This document shows positions 1 to 8,561 of a stretch of 64,000 nt of DNA, piece by piece. Below the pieces are notes generated by a model. The model saw only the letters and a program-made list of their open reading frames with translations. It was not told where the DNA came from and searched no databases. The stretch spans positions 1-64,000 of the forward strand of contig JBDGYE010000005.1 in assembly GCA_039584255.1 (NCBI GenBank), in the 5' to 3' direction. A program made the translations under genes and the position numbers. Numbering within the stretch: the first letter of the stretch is position 1; the number at the start of each line of letters is the position of its first letter. The stretch comes from JBDGYE01 sp039584255. GTDB taxonomy: Bacteria; Gemmatimonadota; Gemmatimonadetes; Palauibacterales; Palauibacteraceae.

Positions 1-533
1 ATCGTCGGGCCGCGGATGTAATCCTCCTCGTCCTGGCCGGTGAGCACGAAACCCTGGGCCTGAACAAACTCCCTAAGTCGTTTCAGCGTCGGCTCCTCGC
101 GATTGTACGGTCCAACGTGGAGCACCTCGGCGACCTCACCGTACTCCCACTCCGTGAGCTTCACTACGAGGCCGGGCGGAGCCGTGTGCTCGGGGAGCGA
201 GCTCACCTGCTCGGGAACCGGCAGGGCGTAGAGGCCGATCCACTCGGAACGCGGCTGCTCGAAGTCGACGGGCCAGCGGGCTCGGGGAGCCGCCTGAGCG
301 GGGCCCTTGGGAGTCTCCGGAATCTGGTAGTACAGTTGAAACAGCAAGCCGAAAGCCCTGCCTCCCACGGTCCGAGGATCACCCTTCGCTTCGACGACCA
401 GAACCTTCTCAGCCGCTCGGGTCGATATCCGTGGAGTCCTTAGCTGTTCGAGCTCTGCGGGGATATCGGTCTGTGCAACAGCGGGAGTCGTGAACACCGC
501 TATCCCAAGCGCGCACAAGAAGCTTTGTCGCAT
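1..533 (-). CDS. Exported GyrI-like (effector-binding fold) domain protein, partial
   Basis: The frame is open from an ATG at 533 to the window edge, so the C-terminus is missing. An AGGAGGT ribosome binding site sits about 5 nt upstream of the ATG. Residues 1-20 form a signal peptide ending in PAVAQ, so the product is probably periplasmic. Near the visible C-terminus, VAEVLHVGPYN followed by TLKRLREFV and GF matches the characteristic strand-loop-helix of GyrI-like small-molecule-binding domains. The linker around residues 55-110 is rich in Pro and Ala. GyrI-like domains usually act in the cytoplasm, alone or fused to AraC/MerR regulators; an exported copy is less usual. The ligand is unknown. 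Confidence 0.7.
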   Translation of the reverse strand, partial: MRQSFLCALGIAVFTTPAVAQTDIPAELEQLRTPRISTRAAEKVLVVEAKGDPRTVGGRAFGLLFQLYYQIPETPKGPAQAAPRARWPVDFEQPRSEWIGLYALPVPEQVSSLPEHTAPPGLVVKLTEWEYGEVAEVLHVGPYNREEPTLKRLREFVQAQGFVLTGQDEEDYIRGPT

Positions 534-874
534 GATCTACCTCCTGGGGCAGACTTTGAGCTCCTAATCCGGGTCCACCGTTGAGCGGGCGGCGTCCGCA
601 ATAGCTCTGGCCGTTCCAGTCGGACGCCGGCGCGGACCGCACTGCCCTGAAGCCTTCGGTCTCGCTCCCGTACGTCGCATCGAGCGCGGCGAAGACCCGA
701 TCGCCCTTTGAAGCGAACGCATCAAGACCGGCAGCGCCACCGCGGCAGCCCGATCCAACGGCCCTGGGGCCCGGCCAGTCAGCGTTCAGGAACGTGTGCG
801 GTTGTCCGAGGCTGTCCAGGAACCCCACGCCCGTGGGAGCCCACGAAGGCGGCCAGGAGCCATCCGCCGACGCC
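534..874. other. Gap with no convincing gene
   Basis: This stretch lies between the exported GyrI-like gene and the SRPBCC pseudogene. A minus-strand frame runs through it but overlaps the start of the GyrI-like gene by about 125 nt, and its protein shows no recognisable motif. I see the ribosome binding site for the GyrI-like gene (538-543) and nothing else that can be supported. It may be decayed sequence, given the broken genes nearby. Confidence 0.5.
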
Positions 875-1381
875 TCAGGCCACGGCCTCCGCGGCGTCCC
901 CGGCCTGCCCGGAGGTGGCGGGCCCCATTATCCGTCCCGTCCGGACGTGCTCCTCGACTCCGTCTATGACGCGTCCGAGGATCTTGCGGAACTGACTCTT
1001 CATCAGCGTGTGACCCATCAACCACCCGATCGGCCCGTACTTTGGCTCGAACCGCATGGTGAACCCGACCGTGGACCGGTCGCGGCCGACCGGCGCAACC
1101 CGGATGTCGGCGGCGGCATTCTTGAGCGGGAAGGTACCCGGGTCCGTGATCGTCACCTCGTAGCCGACGCCAGAGTCGTACGCCGGTATCTTCTCATCGA
1201 TCGATCCGCCGCGGTGGAAGTGGCAGGTACGACGAGCCCCCTCACCGGAGCGCTTGTCGCCCGCGAGCGGAGACGATTCGACCATAGGGTGATACTTCTC
1301 CACCGAACCGAAGTCATCCAGCACCTCTCAGGCGTCCACTGCCGACACCGCGATCGTCTTCTGCACGTGAACCGAGTGCAT
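875..1381 (-). pseudogene. SRPBCC/polyketide-cyclase-like protein, interrupted by in-frame TGA
   Basis: The family is START-like SRPBCC, small proteins with a hydrophobic ligand cavity. The natural start looks like the ATG at 1381 (MHSVHVQKTIAVSA), because this strand-1 sequence is typical of the family. An in-frame TGA at 1330-1328 then interrupts it just before EVLDDFGSVEKYHP, the usual helix following strand 1. A Trp often sits at this place in the family, so one TGG-to-TGA change would explain the break. A GTG at 1324 could restart a 149-residue product lacking strand 1, which would probably not fold normally. The remainder (residues to about 130) looks intact. A sequencing error is the main alternative. 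Confidence 0.7.
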
Positions 1382-1464
1382 CGTTCCTCCTCTTCGTTTT
1401 CTTGCCAAGGACAGGGCAGGCCGCGGGCTCCGGTGCGGAGCCCGCCGATCCCTGTTCCGTCGAT

Positions 1465-2226
1465 TCACAGCTGCGACATTCCCCCGTCCACCACGAGCTC
1501 GGCGCCCAGCACGTACGAAGACTCGGGCGAGGCCAGGAACACCACCGCCTCCGCGACCTCGTCGGACCGCCCGAACCGGCCCACTGGTACCATGCTCGTG
1601 ATCTGCTCGGCGAACGCCTCCATCTGCTCCTGTGGCATGTCCAGCCTGCCGAATATCGGCGTCTCGATCGGCCCCGGGCTGATCGCGTTCACCCGGATTC
1701 CGCGTCCCACGAGCTCCGCCGACAGCGTACGGGCGAGCGACCGCAGTGCGGCCTTGGTGGCCAGGTACGCACTCATGTTGGCCATCCCGAGCTGGTTTCC
1801 GGCCGACGTCGTCAGAATCACCGACGCTCCCTCGTTGAGCAGCGGCAGCGCCTTCTGAACGGTGAAGTAGGCGCCCTTGACGTTGATGTCGAAGTGCCGG
1901 TCGAACAGTTCGGGCGTCGTCTGACCGAATGGCGAAGGCGTTGCCACGCCCGCGTTCACGAACAGCGCGTCAACACCGCCAAACCGTTCCTTCACGTCGT
2001 CGAACAGATGCTGAAGGTCGGCCTCGTTCGTCACATCACCCTGGATCGCGATCGCGCCGCCGTCTCCATTCAGCTCGGACACTGCTGCCTGCAGCGTCTC
2101 CGCATTGCGGCCGAAGATCGCAACCTGCGCGCCCTCACGAACGAAGGCGCGTGCGGCCGAGAGGCCGATACCACTGTTCCCGCCCGTCACCACCGCTACC
2201 TTCCCATTCATCCGCTTCATGGTCAT
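1465..2226 (-). CDS. SDR family NAD(P)-dependent oxidoreductase
   Basis: This is a 253-residue classical short-chain dehydrogenase/reductase of normal length. The Rossmann glycine motif TGGNSGIG is at residues 14-21, NAG at 91-93, and the catalytic triad is S141, Y154 and K158. The motif SPGPIETP near 183-190 and the C-terminal DGGMSQL are typical of cytoplasmic SDRs. The substrate cannot be predicted. An AAGGAG ribosome binding site lies about 7 nt upstream of the ATG. The TetR-family gene lies immediately upstream on the same strand (86 nt gap), so the two are probably co-transcribed or co-regulated, a common arrangement for SDR enzymes induced by small organic compounds. Confidence 0.9.
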   Translation of the reverse strand: MTMKRMNGKVAVVTGGNSGIGLSAARAFVREGAQVAIFGRNAETLQAAVSELNGDGGAIAIQGDVTNEADLQHLFDDVKERFGGVDALFVNAGVATPSPFGQTTPELFDRHFDINVKGAYFTVQKALPLLNEGASVILTTSAGNQLGMANMSAYLATKAALRSLARTLSAELVGRGIRVNAISPGPIETPIFGRLDMPQEQMEAFAEQITSMVPVGRFGRSDEVAEAVVFLASPESSYVLGAELVVDGGMSQL

Positions 2227-2312
2227 CTCCTTTGGGTTTCGCCGACCGGCCTCGTACCGGCCTTATTGGATCATTCGGTCAAAAATAGGATCAAATAATA
2301 AGGACCCCGTGG

Positions 2313-2894
2313 CTACTCGAGCAGCCGCCGGGTCGTCGCGAGCACGTCGCGTGCATACGTTGGGCTTGACGCCACCTTTCCGACCACGGCCAGTCCCTGG
2401 CCGGTGATCGTGATCGTGCGGGCGAGGGCGCGCGGGTCCCGGTCCGCGGAGAGCTCTCCCTGCTCCTGGGCCCGGCGCAGGGCAGTATAGATCGCGTCCT
2501 CCATCTTCTGGAGCATCCGGTCGAGCCGGGCTTTGATTTTCGCGTCCCGCACTCCCAGCTCGGCCATCGAGTTGACCATCAGGCAGCCCCGGAACTCGGG
2601 ATCCGACCAGTTCGCTTCCCACGCGTCGAGCAGGGCACGAACGTTTCCCAGAGGGGAGCCCGGTGCCTCCAGAAGCTCGATCAACATTCCGAGACGCTCG
2701 CACGAGTATCGGTCGAGAGCCTGCACGAACAGCGCCTTCTTGTCGCCGAACGCGTTGTACATGCTCTGGCGCCCGATTTGGCACCGATCGGAGAGCTCGG
2801 CGATTCCGGTCGCTCCATAGCCCTGCTCCCAGAACAGGTCCATGGCCGTCTCGAGGACGGTGTCAGTGTCGAATTCCCGCGGCCTTCCAGTCAT
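2313..2894 (-). CDS. TetR/AcrR family transcriptional regulator
   Basis: The product is 193 residues from the ATG at 2894 (MTGRPREFD). An in-frame start further upstream at 2951 would add 19 residues not seen in the family, so the inner ATG is chosen. The N-terminal helix-turn-helix spans about residues 10-55, with the typical GYGATGIAEL and MYNAFGDKKALF segments. The C-terminal ligand domain contains RGCLMVNSMAEL, a segment common in the YxaF/LmrA/QacR-like subgroup. It probably represses itself and the downstream SDR gene. A pseudo-palindrome about 50 nt upstream (2944-2959) is a candidate operator. Confidence 0.88.
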   Translation of the reverse strand: MTGRPREFDTDTVLETAMDLFWEQGYGATGIAELSDRCQIGRQSMYNAFGDKKALFVQALDRYSCERLGMLIELLEAPGSPLGNVRALLDAWEANWSDPEFRGCLMVNSMAELGVRDAKIKARLDRMLQKMEDAIYTALRRAQEQGELSADRDPRALARTITITGQGLAVVGKVASSPTYARDVLATTRRLLE

Positions 2895-2943
2895 GGGAGA
2901 CAGGATACACGTTGTTGAACGAGCTGTCAAGTATGAGGCATAA

Positions 2944-2959
2944 CCAACCAACTGGTGGG
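2944..2959. promoter_or_regulatory. Candidate TetR operator
   Basis: The sequence CCAACCAACTGGTGGG is a 16-bp imperfect palindrome (arms CCxACCA and TGGTxGG with one mismatched pair and a 2-bp centre). It lies 50 nt upstream of the TetR-family start, where autorepressor operators commonly sit. It is the only symmetric element I see in this upstream region. Binding is inferred from position only. Confidence 0.35.
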
Positions 2960-2990
2960 GGTCCAGCTGCCCGACATGCCTAGGCCTGCT

Positions 2991-3491
2991 TCACTCGTCG
3001 CCGGCTGGGACCGCTACCGAAGGTTGATTCCACATCCACCGCCAGATGTGCCAGGCGCCGTCCGGCCCACGTTGGTAGAGCGCGGACCACTTCCCGTTCG
3101 CAGCTTGGACCTCGGCGCCGGCTTCGGGTGTCGGATTGAGATTCCAGGTGCCGCGGCCGTAGGCATGGTCGCCGATCATCATGGCCTCGTCGACCGTGGC
3201 GGTCTGCTGGAGCAGCGCGACGTCATATCCATCGGCCATCGTCGCGAGGATCGCATCACGACCCTGGAGCACCGGTCCCTCCGGTTGCATGAGGACGGCG
3301 TCTTCCGCAACCATCGCACCAAGCACGGCCATGTCCGCCGTGTTCCACGCGGACACGAACTGGTCGACATGAGCGCGGACGGCTTCGGCATCGGCTGCCG
3401 TGGCCTCGGTGGTGTCCGCTGCCGGCTGCTGAGCGCAGGCCGCAAGGACGAGAACAAGGGCTGAACCGAGTACCCGATTACGATGCTTCAT
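2991..3491 (-). CDS. DUF4440/SnoaL-like lipoprotein
   Basis: The product is 166 residues. It starts with a lipoprotein signal (LVLVLAAC, lipidated Cys at 19) and a short TTEATAAD linker. The rest is a NTF2-like fold: VDQFVSAWNTADM, then DAVLMQPEGPVLQGRDAI, and a final strand WSALYQRGPDGAWHIWRW typical of DUF4440/SnoaL-like proteins. Such proteins bind small ligands or act as assembly domains; no catalytic residues can be assigned. It is probably tethered on the periplasmic face of the envelope. It is monocistronic, with no clear functional link to its neighbours. Confidence 0.8.
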   Translation of the reverse strand: MKHRNRVLGSALVLVLAACAQQPAADTTEATAADAEAVRAHVDQFVSAWNTADMAVLGAMVAEDAVLMQPEGPVLQGRDAILATMADGYDVALLQQTATVDEAMMIGDHAYGRGTWNLNPTPEAGAEVQAANGKWSALYQRGPDGAWHIWRWMWNQPSVAVPAGDE

Positions 3492-3672
3492 TGGAGCCTC
3501 CCCCTGACGCTGCAGGTTGCGGATTCAGCTGGAGTATGCGCACTAAGACTCACCGGCTCGTGGCCAGGCAACAGTCCTTCCGGCATGGATTGGTACCACG
3601 ATGCTCACCGGGAGCGTGAGCAGCAAGGACCAGATGCTCGTTCTGGCTCTCCCTTGTCACCGGAAACGTGCT

Positions 3673-4302
3673 TCACGAGTTTCTCGCGCCCTGCGTGCCC
3701 AACAGCTGATCTGGCCCTTCGCGGCAATCTCCCAACCGGCCAAGGACTGCCTCCCCGCGGGGGGACAACCGATACCCCACCGGGAGACTCTCGGTGAGGC
3801 CGAGACCCTTCAGCTTGCGGACGCTGGACTTTAAGTCGGCCTTATCCATCCCGAAATCCCTGGCCAGGTCAGCGGCGCGCTCCCCGGGCCTTTCGTGGAG
3901 AAGCTTCAGAACGCGACAGGTCCACGGGCCGGGGGCGCCCCGCGAGTCGAGGCGCCCCAGACGCTGCAGAATCGATTCCAGCTCTGCCTCGTCGGGGATC
4001 TTCTCGCGCAGGGCGATGCGCGGATCGGGACCGGCTAGAGAGAGTCGAACTCGGTAGACATCACCCACCGCGCGCCGCGACAACTGGAAGCGAAGCGAAT
4101 CGAGATCCTGAAACCCGGCCGCCGCTGCTTCGGATTCCGTGATTCCTTCCAGGTCCACCCTATCCACGGCCTCGATCGCCAGCTGGCCGACTGACGTGAG
4201 GAGCGTTCCGCCGGCCTTCACGGTGGGGCGCCGCCACCTTCGAAACGCCAGGGTGATGGAGCCGCTCTCGATCCCTCTCAGAGTCTCCTGCTTCAGCAGC
4301 AT
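3673..4302 (-). CDS. ASCH/PUA-like domain protein with C-terminal winged-helix segment
   Basis: The product is 209 residues. The first about 110 residues (LLKQETLRGIESGSITLAFR, then GGTLLTSVGQLAIEAVDRV) look like an ASCH/PUA-like domain, a fold often associated with RNA binding. After a linker, about residues 125-200 resemble a DNA-binding winged helix (WTCRVLKLLHERPGERAADLARDFGM, then SSVRKLKGLGLTES, then YRLSPRG). Stand-alone proteins of this ASCH plus HTH type are uncharacterised. The gene is followed upstream by a broken MOSC gene; no operon partner is evident. Confidence 0.65.
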   Translation of the reverse strand: MLLKQETLRGIESGSITLAFRRWRRPTVKAGGTLLTSVGQLAIEAVDRVDLEGITESEAAAAGFQDLDSLRFQLSRRAVGDVYRVRLSLAGPDPRIALREKIPDEAELESILQRLGRLDSRGAPGPWTCRVLKLLHERPGERAADLARDFGMDKADLKSSVRKLKGLGLTESLPVGYRLSPRGEAVLGRLGDCREGPDQLLGTQGARNS

Positions 4303-4362
4303 CTCATCAGCACCGTGGGGTGCGCGCCAACTCCTACTCGACGACCGAATCCGAAGCGCGGA

Positions 4363-4691
4363 TCAGTCTGTTCGCGGCATTAGCACTTGCCCTTTAGGTG
4401 TCTCCTCGTCTACTCCATCGACCGTGAAGTTCTCTCCGAAGCTCCCCCAAGAGAGCTCACTGTTTCCTAGCTCGTCCCTCCAGTAGTCATAGTGCCGGGT
4501 AGGAAGACGTAGACCGCCTTCGTGGGACCACCGTGTACCGAAAGGTCGGCCTGTCGGTCGCCCTCGAGATTGTGCCCCCGAAGCGCCACCGGGCCGTCCA
4601 CCGGTGCCTTGAATATGCCGGTCGTCACTGTCCTGCCTTTCCAAGTGACTTCGCGAGGAAGCCCGACGTTGACAGAGACTAGCCTTGCCAT
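4363..4691 (-). pseudogene. MOSC domain protein, frameshifted and truncated
   Basis: From the ATG at 4691 the frame encodes a good MOSC N-terminus: VSVNVGLPREVTW, GIFKAPVDGPVALRGHNLEGD, and SVHGGPTKAVYVF. At about 4500 the frame must shift by one base to continue with RHYDYWRDELGNSELSWGSF and GENFTVDGVDEE, the conserved next block. Loss of one C from a short C run would explain it. The second frame then ends after about 15 unrelated residues, so the later MOSC half, including the conserved Cys region that binds sulfur or the molybdenum cofactor, is absent. Total remaining length is about 110 residues against over 200 in YiiM-like proteins. It is very probably non-functional. Confidence 0.8.
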
Positions 4692-4782
4692 GAGTTCGCT
4701 CTCGTCGATCGAATGGGAAGCCTGACCGCAATCCGATGGCCGAGTCCGAAGGCGCTGAGAGGGAACGGTCCGCCGGAGAAGC

Positions 4783-5400
4783 TCACCCGCCGCTAGCTGA
4801 GATGCCGAGCTGATCGGCCGAGTCGTCTGCCGCCGATTGCTCCTCTTCCGCGAGGGGCGATTCGGCCAGCAGGCGGTCGTCTGGAAGCGACAGCTCCTTG
4901 GCGCTGATCTTGTCGATCCCGTCGACCGTGATCGCCAGTTGTCCGGAGTAGAGGGTTTCGATCCAGCCGCGCTGCTTCAGATACCAGATGGGAAACTCCA
5001 GGTGCTCGCGGGGAACCCCGAGCATCCTCTCCAGATGAACCGGGCCGAGGCCCCCCGACTCCGGGTCTCGCCGCCGTGCGACGTAGAGCAGCGAGAGCAT
5101 GCCGTTGAAGATCCGCTGATCCTCCTCACGGCCGCCAAGCGCCGCGTCCTGCTCGAAGATCTCCCACTGCAGGCTCTTGTGCTTGTCATACTGGACGTCG
5201 AACTGGGCGCGCCGCTCCGGGTCCAACAGGACTTGGTAGGCCGTGTGCACCTCTCGAAACCTCTCCGCATCTCCGGACGCCCCATTGTCCGGGTGGTAGC
5301 GCTTGGCGAGCAGCCGATAGACGCGTTCGATCGTCTCGGCATCCGCATTCTGGCTGAGCTGCAGGACTTCGTAATGGTCGACCAACGGGCTTTCGTTCAC
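4783..5400 (-). CDS. DnaJ (J-domain) protein
   Basis: The product is 205 residues. Residues 8-70 are a J domain with the HPD motif at 36-38 (KRYHPDNG) and the helix IV end FDVQYD. This domain stimulates the ATPase of Hsp70/DnaK. There is no Gly/Phe region, zinc finger or DnaJ C-terminal domain, so it is a J-domain co-chaperone of special function. The C-terminal part (about 100-170) contains LERMLGVPREHLEFPIWYLKQRGWIE, which looks like a winged-helix module. The last 25 residues are acidic and disordered. The partner and client are unknown. Confidence 0.85.
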   Translation of the reverse strand: MNESPLVDHYEVLQLSQNADAETIERVYRLLAKRYHPDNGASGDAERFREVHTAYQVLLDPERRAQFDVQYDKHKSLQWEIFEQDAALGGREEDQRIFNGMLSLLYVARRRDPESGGLGPVHLERMLGVPREHLEFPIWYLKQRGWIETLYSGQLAITVDGIDKISAKELSLPDDRLLAESPLAEEEQSAADDSADQLGISASGG

Positions 5401-6042
5401 CAGATCTTCCTCTCACGTGTACGTTGTCGTTCGAGACGGCAGTCGCCAGCATGCCAGGCAAGACATGGCACGATGAGCCTGCAGCCGAGCGTACCGCCCG
5501 CTGAGCAGGCCGCTGGGAACTTGCTTCCAAGGTACTCAAGCGGCACAAGGTGACGAAATCCCGAGATACCCAGTGCGATGAAGTCAATTGGGACTTGAGG
5601 TGGAGCGGCCCGTTTGCGGCGGCTGCAGTCCGGGGGCTATGCTGATAGCCAAGAGGGCGGTGCCGTGAGAGGTCGGATCGCGTTAACGGGAGGGCCTCCT
5701 GCCCTACAACAACACCCAGTCCGAGTCGCCAGCGGCCCTACGGCTCGACAGCCGGAAGGGGAGCGTGTGCGAACCGCGATAGACTTTCATTTCCAGCGCA
5801 GTTTCGTTACGCCCGTATCGGCCACATGGATACCGTGCGCCGAGTTCTGTATCCGCGGTATCGGCGAAGGCAGCCTGAAGACGACGGACGCGGCACCGGT
5901 TCCCCCGGGTCAAGAGCCCAGGAACGTTGGCGAAGTGATGGACGCTTTGCGACTGTGGGCGTTCTGATCCAGCTCTCATTCCGTCGATCCCGACACCTGT
6001 GGTGACTTCCGCCGTCGACTTTGAGGCCGAAAGGGAACGCGA
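5401..6042. other. Intergenic region, no gene seen
   Basis: This 642-bp stretch separates the J-domain gene (minus) from the radical SAM gene (plus), so it should hold both promoters. A plus-strand frame at 5614-5967 has no recognisable protein motifs and no convincing ribosome binding site. Just before 6043 there is AAAGGGA, which serves the radical SAM gene. I see no RNA gene or repeat. Confidence 0.5.
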
Positions 6043-7611
6043 TTGCGCAAACTGAGAATCGGCATCGTAGATCTCGTCGCCCGGGCGCCGACTCGGACAC
6101 TGTATGCCCGGTTGATGCACGCGAACCTGGCGAGCATCATGCCACAGGTCCTCGCGGTGTGGTGCGAGGAAGAGGGCCACGACGTTCGCCTGGTCTGCTA
6201 TACGGGGTTAGAGGACCTCCTCGAGGAGCTTCCAGGGGACATCGACCTGCTCATCATAGGTGCGTTCTCACAGGCTGCTCAGCTCTCCTATGCGATCAGC
6301 GCCATGTTCCGCGGACGCGGGGTGGTGACCTGTCTCGGCGGGCCGCACGCGCGCTGCTACCCCGAGGACGCGCAGAAGTACTTCGACTACGTCCTTGGTT
6401 TCACCGATAAGGCAGTGCTGAAAGACGTCCTGGACGACTGCACGCCCCACCGGCCGCTGGGTCAGTCTCTTTCCGCCTCCCAGCAACCGCTGGAGCTTCC
6501 GGGGTTGAGGGAGCGGTGGACGTACATCGAGGCCACCCTCCGCAAGAGCCCCGTTCTGAAGATCGTCCCGATGCTGGGTAGCCTCGGTTGCCCGTACACG
6601 TGCGCCTTTTGCATCGACTCGGAGGTGAAGTACCAGCCGCTCGACTTCGTCCAGATGCGGGACGATCTCAGTTTCCTGCTTACGAAGTGGAAGCGGCCCA
6701 AGGTGGCATGGCACGATCCCAACTTCGGCGTGAGATTCGACGACTACCTCGGGACGATCGAGGAAGCCGTTCCGCCCGGAAGCATAGACTTCATCGCGGA
6801 GAGCAGCCTCTCTCTTCTGTCGGAGCCCCGTCTGGAGCGCCTTCGGAGAAACGGGTTCGGGGCACTCCTGCCCGGTGTCGAGTCCTGGTACGACCTGGGG
6901 AACAAGGCGAGTACGGGCAGAAAGCAGGGGATCGAAAAGGTCCGGCAGGTCTCCGAGATGACGAACCTCATCGTCGATTACATTCCCTATCTGCAGGTCA
7001 ACATGGTCCTCGGCCTCGACAGCGATGAGGGCCCCGAGCCGTTCGAGCTCACCAAACAGTACGTTGACATGTGTCCGGCCGCCTTTCCGGGCTATTCCCT
7101 GCTCACGGCTTTCGGTCAGGCGGCACCCCTGAATCTGGAGTACCAGCGGGACGACCGCGTGCTCCCGTTCCCGTTCCACTTCCTCAACAACCATCACGCC
7201 ATGAACGTCCGGCCGAAGAACTACGAGTGGCCGGAGTTCTACGACCGGGTCATCGATCTGACGAAGCACACCTTCTCCAGGCGCTCGATCGTGCGCCGCC
7301 TGCGAGCCAATCGTGGGGTGATTCCACGCATGATGAACGTCGTCCGGGCCATCTCTTCAGAGGGATACGGGCGGATCAAGTACTTCAGCGAGGTACGCGA
7401 CCGCCTCTCGACCGATTCGCTGTTTCGCGCTTACTTCGAGGGCGAGACGACCCGCCTGCCGGACTTCTTCCGACAGAGGGTCAAGCGCGACCTGGGCCCG
7501 CTGTGGGAGTTCCTGCCGGAGGGCGCTCTGGAACACGATCCCCGCGCCTACCTGCGGAAGGAGACTGCCGCTCAGAAACCCCTTGTTCAACTGAAGGTGG
7601 CCGGGGCGTAG
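6043..7611 (+). CDS. B12-binding-type radical SAM protein
   Basis: The product is 522 residues, starting at TTG with AAAGGGA about 8 nt upstream. The N-terminal about 140 residues resemble a B12-binding-like Rossmann domain (LLIIGAFSQAA, then the CLGGPHARCYPED segment at 97-110 typical of these enzymes). The radical SAM cluster motif CPYTCAFC gives C183, C187 and C190 for the [4Fe-4S] cluster that cleaves S-adenosylmethionine. GVESWYDLGNK further on is the conserved block expected in this superfamily. The C-terminal about 120 residues have no recognised domain. The substrate is unknown; no biosynthetic cluster surrounds it. The convergent GNAT gene ends 4 nt away. Confidence 0.82.
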   Translation: MRKLRIGIVDLVARAPTRTLYARLMHANLASIMPQVLAVWCEEEGHDVRLVCYTGLEDLLEELPGDIDLLIIGAFSQAAQLSYAISAMFRGRGVVTCLGGPHARCYPEDAQKYFDYVLGFTDKAVLKDVLDDCTPHRPLGQSLSASQQPLELPGLRERWTYIEATLRKSPVLKIVPMLGSLGCPYTCAFCIDSEVKYQPLDFVQMRDDLSFLLTKWKRPKVAWHDPNFGVRFDDYLGTIEEAVPPGSIDFIAESSLSLLSEPRLERLRRNGFGALLPGVESWYDLGNKASTGRKQGIEKVRQVSEMTNLIVDYIPYLQVNMVLGLDSDEGPEPFELTKQYVDMCPAAFPGYSLLTAFGQAAPLNLEYQRDDRVLPFPFHFLNNHHAMNVRPKNYEWPEFYDRVIDLTKHTFSRRSIVRRLRANRGVIPRMMNVVRAISSEGYGRIKYFSEVRDRLSTDSLFRAYFEGETTRLPDFFRQRVKRDLGPLWEFLPEGALEHDPRAYLRKETAAQKPLVQLKVAGA

Positions 7612-7615
7612 GCCC

Positions 7616-8401
7616 TCACCCGGCCTGATTCAGAATTTCCTTCCTCAGTATGTTCTTGAATCGTCCCTTGCTCACGTAGTGATCGGATAGCAGCCGCCCG
7701 TTCCACACCAGGCTGAAGACACCGTAGTACGAGGGCGCGTTTTGCGCCTCGCGGGCGCTCTCGAGAACGGTCACGTTCAGGTCCAGGCCGTGTTCGGCCG
7801 CCATGTCCGACAGGTCGTTCACCGACTTGGGCAGGTAAGGGCACTGGGCGGCATACACGATGTGCAGCCCCCGGTACTTCGCCAGGTTCGCGCCGATGTC
7901 GCGGAAGCGTGGCGGTGGCCCGTCCTTCAGCCGGTGAATCACGAGCTGGAAGCGATCGCTCTCCGCGACCTGCTCGAATCCATTTCGGAGAAACACCTCT
8001 TTTCCCGCCATCCAGGGGCCGTCGCTCACCATGGCCGCAACGCCCCTGACGCCTGCCTTGCGCGCTTCCTCTATGCAGGCCTGGATCAGACGGCTTCCCA
8101 GCCTGCCCACCGGCTTCCCTCTGGGATAGACCCACAGGCAGTGGACGAACAGCCAGCCCTCGGCATCCACCGGCCGCCACGCGTACGCGCCCGGCACGTA
8201 TTCAAGGAAAGCGAGCGGCCTCCCCTCTTCGTCACGGAACACCAGGAAGCGTAGGCCCTCGGCGAACCGCGCATTGAGCCATTCGACTTTGGGTGTGTGG
8301 CCCTCATGCCTCGGATTCGTAATACAGCCGATGCCACAGTTCGACAGGTTGCCGGGCCCGACCTCTTCTAGGGTGGCCTCAGGCGTTCCTCGCTGCTTCA
8401 T
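7616..8401 (-). CDS. GNAT N-acetyltransferase with YoaP-like C-terminal domain
   Basis: The product is 261 residues. Residues about 40-150 form a GNAT fold: FLVFRDEEGRPLAFLEYVPG, then FVHCLWVYPRGKPVGRLGSRLI as the acetyl-CoA loop, then FLRNGFEQV. An N-terminal Cys-containing segment (NCGIGC at about 21-26) is conserved in the group. The C-terminal about 80 residues (YAAQCPYLPKSVNDL onward) resemble the YoaP-like domain, a thioredoxin-like fold. Proteins of this architecture occur in many bacteria and have no firm role. The gene is convergent with the radical SAM gene. Confidence 0.75.
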   Translation of the reverse strand: MKQRGTPEATLEEVGPGNLSNCGIGCITNPRHEGHTPKVEWLNARFAEGLRFLVFRDEEGRPLAFLEYVPGAYAWRPVDAEGWLFVHCLWVYPRGKPVGRLGSRLIQACIEEARKAGVRGVAAMVSDGPWMAGKEVFLRNGFEQVAESDRFQLVIHRLKDGPPPRFRDIGANLAKYRGLHIVYAAQCPYLPKSVNDLSDMAAEHGLDLNVTVLESAREAQNAPSYYGVFSLVWNGRLLSDHYVSKGRFKNILRKEILNQAG

Positions 8402-8561
8402 GGATCTGCTCCGGACGATGGAGAACCCGGCCCATAGATTGAGCGCCGTCCTCGGGTCGCTACGGGAAGCGTCGCGGTCCTAAGATACAAGGCACCCGGG
8501 GGTTGCGTTTAGCTCCCCGACCCCCTCCCTTGCTTCGAGTCCGATCACGAGCGAGTCGACT

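Noticed and set aside
794..2298. Long plus-strand open frames
   Set aside because: They lie opposite the SRPBCC pseudogene and the well-supported SDR gene and show no recognisable motif.
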